Assembly (NCBI GenBank): GCA_902478705.1
Contig: CABSMB010000103.1
Coordinates: forward strand, 1 to 5,685
Direction: 5' to 3'
Origin: an uncultured Collinsella sp.
GTDB taxonomy: Bacteria > Actinomycetota > Coriobacteriia > Coriobacteriales > Coriobacteriaceae
DNA length: 5,685 nucleotides
Part shown: piece by piece, positions 1 through 5,255 of the stretch
How the letters are laid out: each line of letters starts with the position of its first letter
How positions within the stretch are numbered: the first letter of the stretch is position 1
Program-made: the position numbers and the translations under genes
Notes under the pieces: generated by a model
What the model was told of the DNA's origin: nothing
The model's input: the letters and a program-made list of their open reading frames with translations, nothing else
The model's database searches: none

Positions 1-1449
1 GGTCACGCGCCCGCGCGAGATGGTGGGCACGGCGGCGCCGGCGGCAGCCTGCGCGGCGCCCGCCTCGAGCGAGCGAGCGTTGAGCGCGTCGGCCTTACGC
101 TCGCGAATGGAAGCGTGGGCCTCCTGGCGTGCGGCACGGTCGGCGGAATCCGCCGCTGCCACGCGCACGCGGTCGCCGATGGCACCGGCATTCTCGGGCG
201 CCGCGGTCAGCGATTCCTCAAAGGTAATGCCCTCGTCGCCAAAGGTGAGCTCCATCGACTCGCGCGCGCCGCGGTCGGGGATGGCAAACACGCAGGCATA
301 GCGCTTGCCCACGACCTCCTGAATGCGCGTCATAAAACGGTTGTCCGAGCCTGCGATGGCCGGCTGCTCAATCTTGAGCTCGGCCGTCACCGCACCGCCG
401 GCACGGATGAGGCTCACATAGTTCAGGCGCTGCTGAGCACCAAAATCGAGCTGCTGGGCACGTACATACAGGCCGTCCAGACGGTCGACCCCCGCCTCGC
501 CGGCACGTGCCTCGATATCCTCGTAGGCGCGCAGGCAATCGTCGAACAGCGAGCGCGGCTCGGACAGCACCACGAGCGCCTTGCCGCTCACGTGCGACAG
601 CGGACTCACGGTCTGGCCGTACATCACCGGCAAAAAGCGGTCGAGCTCGGGCGTGACGATGCGCGCATCCACCATCTCGAGCAGCGCCGCCAACTTGCTG
701 TCGTCCTGGCTGGCGCGATAGAGCGCCACATGCATGTTGTGGACCGCCTCGTCGGTAAGTGCCAGCTCGCGACAGGGGAAGATCTCGATGCTGTCCTCGT
801 TGCCGATGGTCTGGCCCGTTGAACTCACCATGCGGCGGATGCGGTCGATCTCGTCGCCGAAAAACTCAATGCGCACGGGCGCCTTTTCCTGTGCGGGAAA
901 CACCTCGACGGTGTCGCCGTGCACACGGAACAGGCCGGGCGCGTCGGCGGCGCCGGCATTGGTATAGCCCATGCCCACCAGACGCTGCGGCACCTCGTCA
1001 AAGGGAATCTCCTCGCCCACCGCAAAAGTAGTGGACTCCCAGTAGTGGCTCTCGACCGGCGGCACGCAGCGCAGCAGTGCGCGGGCCGAGGCGACCATGA
1101 TGCAGTTGTCCCCGCGCACGATGCGCCCGAGCGCCTCGCAGCGCTGGGCCACCACGGCGTCGTCAGGTGCCTGCTCGCGCCAAGGGTAGTCCTTGCGCTC
1201 GGGAAAGCGGCACACGTGCGCCAGGCCCACATAGGCGGCCAGACTGCGTGCGGCGCGATCGGCCGCATCCTCGCCACTCACGATGTAGACCGTGGGGCGC
1301 GGACGACGCGCAAACTGGGCGGCCGCCATAAGCGTTCGGCCCGACTGAGACACGGCCAGCGTCACGTCCTCGCCAGAATCGAGCCCGGCCTCGACGGTCT
1401 GCAGTGCCTCGGCAGTGTAGAGCTGCGCGGCTATACGGTGAATGAGCAT
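1..1449 (-). CDS. mfd: Transcription-repair coupling factor Mfd, N-terminal part (cut by left edge)
   Basis: Mfd is a cytoplasmic DNA translocase that pushes stalled RNA polymerase off lesions and recruits UvrA for nucleotide excision repair. The frame is open without a stop from the ATG at 1449 to the window edge, giving 483 residues of a protein usually near 1150. Residues 1-130 form the UvrB-like first domain. Its Walker A site is degenerate (VSQSGRTL, 33-40), as expected for Mfd and unlike true UvrB. The hallmark stretch at about 172-205 reads GLFRVHGDTVEVFPA and then PVRIEFFGDEIDRI, followed by IFPCREL at 223-229. Residues 260-415 fit domains D2/D3. Residues 415-483 are an Ala/Arg-rich linker before the RNA polymerase-interaction domain, which, with the translocase motor, lies off the window. 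A GGAGG six bases before the ATG supports the start. UvrB is rejected because the N-terminus lacks its GDQP and GxTGSGKT motifs. Confidence 0.93.
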   Translation of the reverse strand, partial: MLIHRIAAQLYTAEALQTVEAGLDSGEDVTLAVSQSGRTLMAAAQFARRPRPTVYIVSGEDAADRAARSLAAYVGLAHVCRFPERKDYPWREQAPDDAVVAQRCEALGRIVRGDNCIMVASARALLRCVPPVESHYWESTTFAVGEEIPFDEVPQRLVGMGYTNAGAADAPGLFRVHGDTVEVFPAQEKAPVRIEFFGDEIDRIRRMVSSTGQTIGNEDSIEIFPCRELALTDEAVHNMHVALYRASQDDSKLAALLEMVDARIVTPELDRFLPVMYGQTVSPLSHVSGKALVVLSEPRSLFDDCLRAYEDIEARAGEAGVDRLDGLYVRAQQLDFGAQQRLNYVSLIRAGGAVTAELKIEQPAIAGSDNRFMTRIQEVVGKRYACVFAIPDRGARESMELTFGDEGITFEESLTAAPENAGAIGDRVRVAAADSADRAARQEAHASIRERKADALNARSLEAGAAQAAAGAAVPTISRGRVT

Positions 1450-1474
1450 GCTGTTCCTCCGGCATCGCAACGCC

Positions 1475-1502
1475 AAAAGCCCGCCGAGGCAAGCTCGGCG
1501 GG
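1475..1502 (-). terminator. Strong intrinsic-terminator-like hairpin in the mfd leader
   Basis: On the minus strand a perfect 9-bp stem (CCCGCCGAG with CTCGGCGGG) closes a CTTGC loop, and one C later comes a run of four T (1478-1475). The last T is only 25 nt before the mfd ATG, leaving room for the ribosome binding site but hardly for a promoter. It may be a second terminator for the upstream ATP-grasp gene, or a leader hairpin or attenuator through which mfd transcripts must pass. The T run is short (TTTTGG), so efficiency is uncertain. Confidence 0.6.
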
Positions 1503-1546
1503 TCGTTCGTCAAATTCGTTGCCTGTCATGGTAGCGCATGAAGAGG

Positions 1547-1591
1547 ACTCCAGCTCAGGCGTACGCCCAGCCCCGCAACAAAAACGCCAGA
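1547..1591 (-). repeat. 45-nt imperfect direct repeat, copy 1 (downstream of the ATP-grasp gene)
   Basis: This matches 3261-3305 in the same orientation at 41 of 45 positions. The last 27 nt (1565-1591) are identical to 3279-3305. In transcription order it begins with TCTGGCG and a T5 run, then a GC-rich segment, and ends in GGAGT. The four mismatches lie at 1552, 1558, 1562 and 1564. It sits between the ATP-grasp stop codon and the mfd leader. Confidence 0.85.
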
Positions 1592-1610
1592 TAGAACCGG
1601 ACTCACCGGC
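1580..1610 (-). terminator. Weak candidate terminator after the ATP-grasp gene
   Basis: On the minus strand GCCGG (1610-1606) can pair with CTGGC (1590-1586) with one G-U pair, across a 15-nt loop, followed by G and five T (1584-1580). The 3' arm and T run are the same as in the strong terminator at 3294-3323, but the 5' arm here is poorer. A competing hairpin, CCGG/CCGG at 1597-1609, could form instead. Its position about 60 nt after the ATP-grasp stop suits a terminator. Confidence 0.4.
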
Positions 1611-1671
1611 TTCGCCAAAATCTCCCCGTCACGTCGAACGCCGCAACCACGGAAGGTGCCCCAGGAAACGG

Positions 1672-3138
1672 CTATTCCTCAAAAAAGCTCGCAACGTTCA
1701 AGCGGCTCGTCCACTCGCCTATGGTGTTGGCAAAGCCGACGCGTGTGTACACGCCCGCAAAACGGCCGCGATACAGGTACAGGCCTTCCATATTAGATGC
1801 GGGTGCAAAACCAAGATCATCCACGAGTCCTTTGGGCGCCTCTCCTCGATGCGGCCCATCGACCAGCGTTCCGCGCAAGCAGGGAGTCTGATACTGCTGA
1901 GCATACTCCTGTACAATCGCCCCAGCGGCAGCAGCGCGAGCAAGCACCTGGGACCATTCCCGTTCCGTGGCATCCAAGCCGGCAACAACGCCAACCGCGT
2001 TGTAGCCGCCGCACGGCTTGACAATCCATCGGTCCTTTTCGGCAAATCTCGACAACTGGGTGCTTTCGTCCAAAATCTCGGTATAGGGCACATGCTCCCG
2101 GACAAACGACTGCTCCTCCGGGCTCAACAAGGACTGCCCGGCCCGAGACCACAAAAACGCAAATACGGTCTTAGTCGCACACGGCCACGTTCTAAATCCC
2201 CCGACGATGCATGCGAGCCCTTCTTGGGCAGCCTCAATTAAAGCCGAGCGTCCGTCGCACGACTTATCCCATAACTCGCCGGTCACCGCGCGCCGCCAAA
2301 CGCAATCAATAGGACCGACGGTATCGCACAGCCGCCTAGCACCGCTCTCGTCTTCGTCAATCCGCAGATCGCGCACATCCGCAAAGCGTGCGACTACACC
2401 CCGCCGCCTCATAAGGTCGACAAAATGAGCCGCATCTTCCAAGTCGATGCTTTCCGAATAGTCGACGATTGCCACCGAAGCGGGATACATCTTTGATTGC
2501 GGTGCATAAAACCCCTCGTCAACGTGGGCCCCGTCGTCCGATCGCGCACTATCCTCGGTGCGGCGAGGATGGGCCAGTTCCCACTCTGCATAGGTCTCAA
2601 ACAATGCATCTATCCAGCTACCGCACAAATCGTACTGCCGAAAGCCGGGATGGTCTGATGCAAATTCCTCAAAGGAAGGCGTCATTCGCACTGCTTGACA
2701 GACCGCATCGGTCACTACCATTCCGGCACTGCCGTCGGTATTGAGCTCGCAAAACGTATACGAACCGGCATCTTCGTCAAGAAAGATATCGACACGCGCA
2801 AGAGGAATCTGGCAATCATAGCCGGCATCCATAGCGCACAGGTCAGCAAAAGCCGGATCCATGCGAAACCACGCGCGCACGGAGGCATCGGAACAAAACG
2901 CCCGCGTCACCTTGTCCATAATGCCGTACATGCGCTCGGACGCCTCCTTAAGAAGCGCCGTCATATCCTTGTCGAATATCTTTGGCGTTAAAGCCCAGGG
3001 CGCAGGATCTCCGTGGTAGAGCGCATGGGTTTGAGACAAGTATTCGTCGCCTTTGCGACGACCAGGTAGGTCACCTTCGCGCGTGCGCACGATGCGTTCA
3101 AAATAATCTTCGAGCTCTCGCGTCTTCAATGTTGCCAC
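1672..3138 (-). CDS. ATP-grasp ligase-like protein, glutathionylspermidine-synthase-like
   Basis: The product is a 488-residue soluble protein from the preferred GTG start, with no signal peptide or membrane segment. Numbered from that GTG, ARVDIFLDE (114-122) and CELNTDGSAGM (130-140) resemble the ligand- and metal-binding signature of the glutathionylspermidine synthase-type ATP-grasp fold. VWRRAVTGELW follows near 280-290. RWIVKPCGGYNAVGVV (370-385) gives the nucleotide-binding Lys374 with a Gly-rich turn, and VQEY (409-412) fits the adenine hinge. The C-terminus carries GLYLYRGRFAGVYTRVG and ends in EE. Such enzymes use ATP to activate a carboxylate and join it to an amine, but the substrate here cannot be read. 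The amidase half of bifunctional E. coli GspS is absent and no partner gene adjoins. Sampled stretches look less GC-rich than mfd. A 45-nt direct repeat lies on each side. An ATG twelve bases upstream (3150) would add MEDN but has no ribosome binding site. Fold is fairly sure; function is not. Confidence 0.85.
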   Translation of the reverse strand: MATLKTRELEDYFERIVRTREGDLPGRRKGDEYLSQTHALYHGDPAPWALTPKIFDKDMTALLKEASERMYGIMDKVTRAFCSDASVRAWFRMDPAFADLCAMDAGYDCQIPLARVDIFLDEDAGSYTFCELNTDGSAGMVVTDAVCQAVRMTPSFEEFASDHPGFRQYDLCGSWIDALFETYAEWELAHPRRTEDSARSDDGAHVDEGFYAPQSKMYPASVAIVDYSESIDLEDAAHFVDLMRRRGVVARFADVRDLRIDEDESGARRLCDTVGPIDCVWRRAVTGELWDKSCDGRSALIEAAQEGLACIVGGFRTWPCATKTVFAFLWSRAGQSLLSPEEQSFVREHVPYTEILDESTQLSRFAEKDRWIVKPCGGYNAVGVVAGLDATEREWSQVLARAAAAGAIVQEYAQQYQTPCLRGTLVDGPHRGEAPKGLVDDLGFAPASNMEGLYLYRGRFAGVYTRVGFANTIGEWTSRLNVASFFEE

Positions 3139-3143
3139 GTTGT

Positions 3144-3148
3144 CCTCC
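3144..3148 (-). promoter_or_regulatory. Shine-Dalgarno site that places the ATP-grasp start at GTG 3138
   Basis: The minus strand reads ATGGAGGACAACGTG. The GGAGG lies five bases before the GTG at 3138-3136, an ideal spacing. The ATG at 3150 overlaps this site and is preceded only by an A-rich stretch (AAAAAAATCAAGCA) with no purine-rich ribosome site. The ATG therefore looks like part of the binding site rather than the start. Confidence 0.7.
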
Positions 3149-3178
3149 ATTGCTTGATTTTTTTGCTCATGCTACGCC

Positions 3179-3202
3179 AGCGCGCCACGACTTCGGCGCG
3201 CT
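3179..3202. repeat. 8-bp inverted repeat upstream of the ATP-grasp gene
   Basis: The arms AGCGCGCC (3179-3186) and GGCGCGCT (3195-3202) are perfect complements around an 8-base spacer. The centre is about 52 nt before the GTG start. No T run follows on the minus strand within a useful distance, so it is not an intrinsic terminator. It could be an operator or a leader-RNA hairpin; the sequence does not decide between them. Confidence 0.5.
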
Positions 3203-3260
3203 TGAATAGGCTTCTAAATTAGCAACACATTTTTGCATGAGGCGGCAGAAGGCGACATAT

Positions 3261-3305
3261 ACTCCTGCTCAAGCGCATGCCCAGCCCCGCAACAAAAACG
3301 CCAGA
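3261..3305 (-). repeat. 45-nt imperfect direct repeat, copy 2 (upstream of the ATP-grasp gene)
   Basis: This is the partner of 1547-1591, with 41 of 45 positions identical and the same orientation. It starts inside the 3' arm of the terminator of the zinc-ribbon gene and runs through the T5 tract into the region upstream of the ATP-grasp gene. The differing bases are at 3266, 3272, 3276 and 3278, all in the part farthest from the terminator. Confidence 0.85.
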
Positions 3306-3323
3306 CGGGCAAGCCGCCTGGCG
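3294..3323 (-). terminator. Intrinsic terminator of the zinc-ribbon gene
   Basis: On the minus strand CGCCAGGCGG pairs with CCGTCTGGCG: ten pairs including one G-U, around a CTTGC loop, immediately followed by TTTTTG (T5 at 3298-3294). It begins 27 nt after the stop codon at 3350. This is the clearest terminator in the window and separates the zinc-ribbon gene from the ATP-grasp gene. The loop is the same CTTGC as in the hairpin ahead of mfd. Confidence 0.85.
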
Positions 3324-3349
3324 CTATCAGAGTGAGCTATACGCCGAGT

Positions 3350-4408
3350 CTAGTCGTAGACGCCCATTTTAAGCAGCATGAAGGTCGGGGTACCGTCACC
3401 CTGCGCGACGCGGACCGTGCAAGTCTCGGTACGGCCCCTGGATGCGTCCGCTTGAATTGCGGCGATGAACTGGTTCTTTGGCAGGCCGTAGGTGCCCTCG
3501 GGGATGTCGGAAGGAAGTAACATGCCGCCAGCACTGTAGACCTCATAGGTGAGCTCGTAGATGTTGTCGCCAAGGTCAGTCGCGCCCGTAACGATGGCAC
3601 ACGGTGGGTTGTAATTTCCCTGGCCATATTCCTGTTTCAGATACAAGTACCCACCATGCGCTTCGGCCGAATCAGGAATCGCCTGCCCCTCCGGCGTTCT
3701 GTCATAAGTCATATCGGCATCGGAAAGCGTCAGACCCGTCAAGCGGTTGAGTTCCCTATTGATCACATCAGTCGCCACACGCTGGCTATTACCGTTGTCA
3801 TAGTCGCCTTTCTCGATTCGATACGGCGCGTTGTCAATAAAATGGCACCAGATAAACTTGACCAGCTTGTATTTCTCGTCATCAGAAAGTCCGTCAGTCG
3901 AATCGAAGCCGCCCGCCTGATACCAGTCCCGATCGAAGTGCTCCTCCGTAAAGTTCGATAGGAACAGGTTCGCCGCGGCATAGGTTGCCTGGTCATTGAG
4001 GTCGACCTTTACGCTGCTGCCCGTCTGCTCGGGCTCTTCCGGCTCTTCTTGCTCTTCAGCAGGCTTTTCCTTGGCGCTTCCCTTGTCCTTGTGCTCGGCC
4101 GAACCCTCGTCGGACCCAAGTACCGTTATTTGCGATGAATTGCCCTGCCCAAGCGGACCCAGCACGCCGGTCAGTGCCAGCGCGGCACCGCCGGCAACGA
4201 GCACGCCCGCCACGCACATGCCGACAATCACCGCGCGCTTATGCGATTTCTTTTGTACGGCACCCTGCACGGGAGGCATCCCTGCCGCCGGCATCGGTGC
4301 GGGCTCAGCAGGCGCGGCCGCCGGAGAGACAGCGCCCATGCGTGCCCCGCAGTTCGTGCAAAAATCGGTTCCGTCGGGCATCTCGGAGCCACACTTGGTG
4401 CAAAACAT
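3350..4408 (-). CDS. Zinc-ribbon single-pass membrane protein with an outer domain of unknown function
   Basis: The 352-residue product opens with a zinc ribbon: Cys3-x2-Cys6 and Cys17-x2-Cys20 (MFCTKCGSE, then FCTNCG). A Pro/Ala linker (26-52) leads to a basic stop KKSHKR (53-58) and one membrane helix at about 59-86 (AVIVGMCVAGVLVAGG and on). Basic residues before the helix predict the ribbon inside and the rest outside. Residues 99-130 are a highly charged, Glu-rich linker. The outer domain (133-352) starts YAAANLFLSNFTEEHF, a pattern I know from uncharacterised Firmicutes and actinobacterial zinc-ribbon proteins; it holds Cys188, Cys270 and Cys330. No enzyme motif is visible, and a sensing or envelope role is only a guess. 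The ATG at 4408 is chosen because AAGGGG lies ten bases upstream. An ATG at 4438 would place that ribosome site inside the gene and disrupt the N-terminal ribbon. The gene ends in its own terminator. Confidence 0.88.
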   Translation of the reverse strand: MFCTKCGSEMPDGTDFCTNCGARMGAVSPAAAPAEPAPMPAAGMPPVQGAVQKKSHKRAVIVGMCVAGVLVAGGAALALTGVLGPLGQGNSSQITVLGSDEGSAEHKDKGSAKEKPAEEQEEPEEPEQTGSSVKVDLNDQATYAAANLFLSNFTEEHFDRDWYQAGGFDSTDGLSDDEKYKLVKFIWCHFIDNAPYRIEKGDYDNGNSQRVATDVINRELNRLTGLTLSDADMTYDRTPEGQAIPDSAEAHGGYLYLKQEYGQGNYNPPCAIVTGATDLGDNIYELTYEVYSAGGMLLPSDIPEGTYGLPKNQFIAAIQADASRGRTETCTVRVAQGDGTPTFMLLKMGVYD

Positions 4409-4446
4409 ATTCGGGCATCCCCTTACAACAAACGGCATCTGTCGCC

Positions 4447-4475
4447 ATCATATTGAGCCCTCGCAGCCCAAATGT
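4447..4475 (-). promoter_or_regulatory. Candidate promoter of the zinc-ribbon gene
   Basis: The minus strand has TATGAT (4452-4447), a near-consensus -10 box about 38 nt before the ATG at 4408. At 17-bp spacing the -35 position (4475-4470) reads ACATTT, which is far from TTGACA. An activator, perhaps at the adjoining palindrome, might make up for the weak -35. The assignment rests on the -10 and its position only. Confidence 0.35.
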
Positions 4476-4486
4476 GTTGCGCAACA
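4475..4486. promoter_or_regulatory. Perfect 12-bp palindrome, candidate operator
   Basis: TGTTGCGCAACA is an exact palindrome in the gap between nth and the zinc-ribbon gene. It abuts the upstream side of the weak -35 position of the candidate promoter, where an activator would bind. With its flank it contains AAATGTGTTGC (4470-4480), which recurs on the minus strand at 3232-3222 upstream of the ATP-grasp gene. No regulator gene is present to pair with it. Confidence 0.4.
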
Positions 4487-4506
4487 TTGATCGCCGTCTT
4501 CGAGTG

Positions 4507-4523
4507 CCGGCAAAACGTGCCGG
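4507..4523. repeat. Short hairpin just after nth
   Basis: CCGGCA (4507-4512) and TGCCGG (4518-4523) form a 6-bp stem with a 5-base loop, starting a few bases past the nth stop codon. On the minus strand the T run falls in the loop and partly in the 3' arm, and CACTCG follows the stem, so it lacks the tail of an intrinsic terminator. It may still mark the 3' end of the nth transcript. Confidence 0.35.
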
Positions 4524-4526
4524 GCC

Positions 4527-5192
4527 CTATCCCGTCACACGCACGCTGGGGCAAAGGTCTGCCAGCGGGCACTCGTCGCACTTGGGCTTACGGGCATCGC
4601 AAATCTCGCGGCCAAAGGTGATCCACTGGTGATTGACCGACTCCCAATACTCGTGCGGCAAGATCTTGAGCAGATCTTGCTCGGTCTTGAGCGGCTCTTT
4701 GGCGTGCGTCTTGGGACTCAGCATCAGGCGGTGCGCGATGCGGTTGACGTGCGTATCCACCGCGATGCCTTCCACGATGCCGTACCCCACGTTGAGCACG
4801 ATGTTCGCTGTTTTGCGCCCCACGCCCGGCAGCTTGACGAGCTCCTTCATGTCGGCCGGCACCTCGCCGCCGTAGTCGGCAACAATCATCCGCGCGGCCT
4901 CCACGGCATGCTTGGCCTTACTCTTATAAAAGCCGAGTGACTTAATGGTGTCCGCCACGTCGGTCACACTTGCCCCGGCCATGGCCTCGGGCGTGGGCCA
5001 CTGGGCAAACAGCTTCGGCGTCACCTTGTTGACCTGCGCGTCGGTCGTCTGAGCCGAGAGCAGCACCGCGATGAGCAGCCTAAAGGGATTCTCGTGGTCC
5101 AAGAAGCACTCGACCGGGCCATAGCGACGGTTAAGGCGCTCGCACACCTCGATGGCGCGTTCGCGTTTGGCGGCATTGGTCTCGCGTGGCAT
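4527..5192 (-). CDS. nth: Endonuclease III (base-excision DNA glycosylase/AP lyase)
   Basis: Nth removes oxidised pyrimidines from DNA and cuts the abasic site by beta-elimination, in the cytoplasm. The 221-residue product compares with 211 in E. coli. LLSAQTTD (44-51) is the conserved N-terminal helix motif. The helix-hairpin-helix LPGVGRKTAN (121-130) holds the catalytic Lys127, and VDTHVNR holds the catalytic Asp146. The iron-sulfur ligands Cys198, Cys205, Cys208 and Cys214 have the classic C-x6-C-x2-C-x5-C spacing, so the enzyme looks intact. The ATG at 5192 follows GAGGAG by five bases. A TTG nine codons upstream (5219) extends the frame but lacks a ribosome site. The gene starts 63 nt after the ABC exporter gene in the same direction, with no clear promoter or terminator between, so readthrough from that gene is likely. 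Confidence 0.97.
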   Translation of the reverse strand: MPRETNAAKRERAIEVCERLNRRYGPVECFLDHENPFRLLIAVLLSAQTTDAQVNKVTPKLFAQWPTPEAMAGASVTDVADTIKSLGFYKSKAKHAVEAARMIVADYGGEVPADMKELVKLPGVGRKTANIVLNVGYGIVEGIAVDTHVNRIAHRLMLSPKTHAKEPLKTEQDLLKILPHEYWESVNHQWITFGREICDARKPKCDECPLADLCPSVRVTG

Positions 5193-5255
5193 AACGACTC
5201 CTCGGCTCGGCAGAAACAAAACTTCACGGAAACGATTGTCCCACGTACGGGGGCT

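Noticed and set aside
115..822. A 235-codon plus-strand open frame
   Set aside because: It lies wholly antisense to mfd, is rich in His/Arg/Ala as expected for a shadow frame, and has no recognisable motif.
1..1449. UvrB instead of Mfd
   Set aside because: The FFGDEIDRI stretch resembles UvrB, but the N-terminus lacks the UvrB GDQP and intact Walker A motifs, and what follows is D2/D3-like rather than helicase motifs.
1163..1513. A 116-codon minus-strand frame starting at TTG near the mfd leader
   Set aside because: It overlaps the mfd N-terminus in another frame, lacks a ribosome site and has a low-complexity composition.
1434..1529. A possible 32-codon upstream ORF (MTGNEFDER...) overlapping the mfd start
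   Set aside because: No Shine-Dalgarno sequence precedes its ATG, and its frame merely passes through the leader hairpin. There is no evidence of translation.
919..2241. A 440-codon plus-strand open frame spanning the mfd start, the intergenic gap and the 3' half of the ATP-grasp gene
   Set aside because: It runs antisense through two well-supported genes, its translation shows no domain, and it exists because GC-rich codons rarely give stops on the opposite strand.
1547..3305. The flanking repeats as insertion-sequence ends or phage attachment sites
   Set aside because: There is no transposase or integrase between them, no short target duplications and no tRNA gene. The repeats are direct and include terminator sequence.
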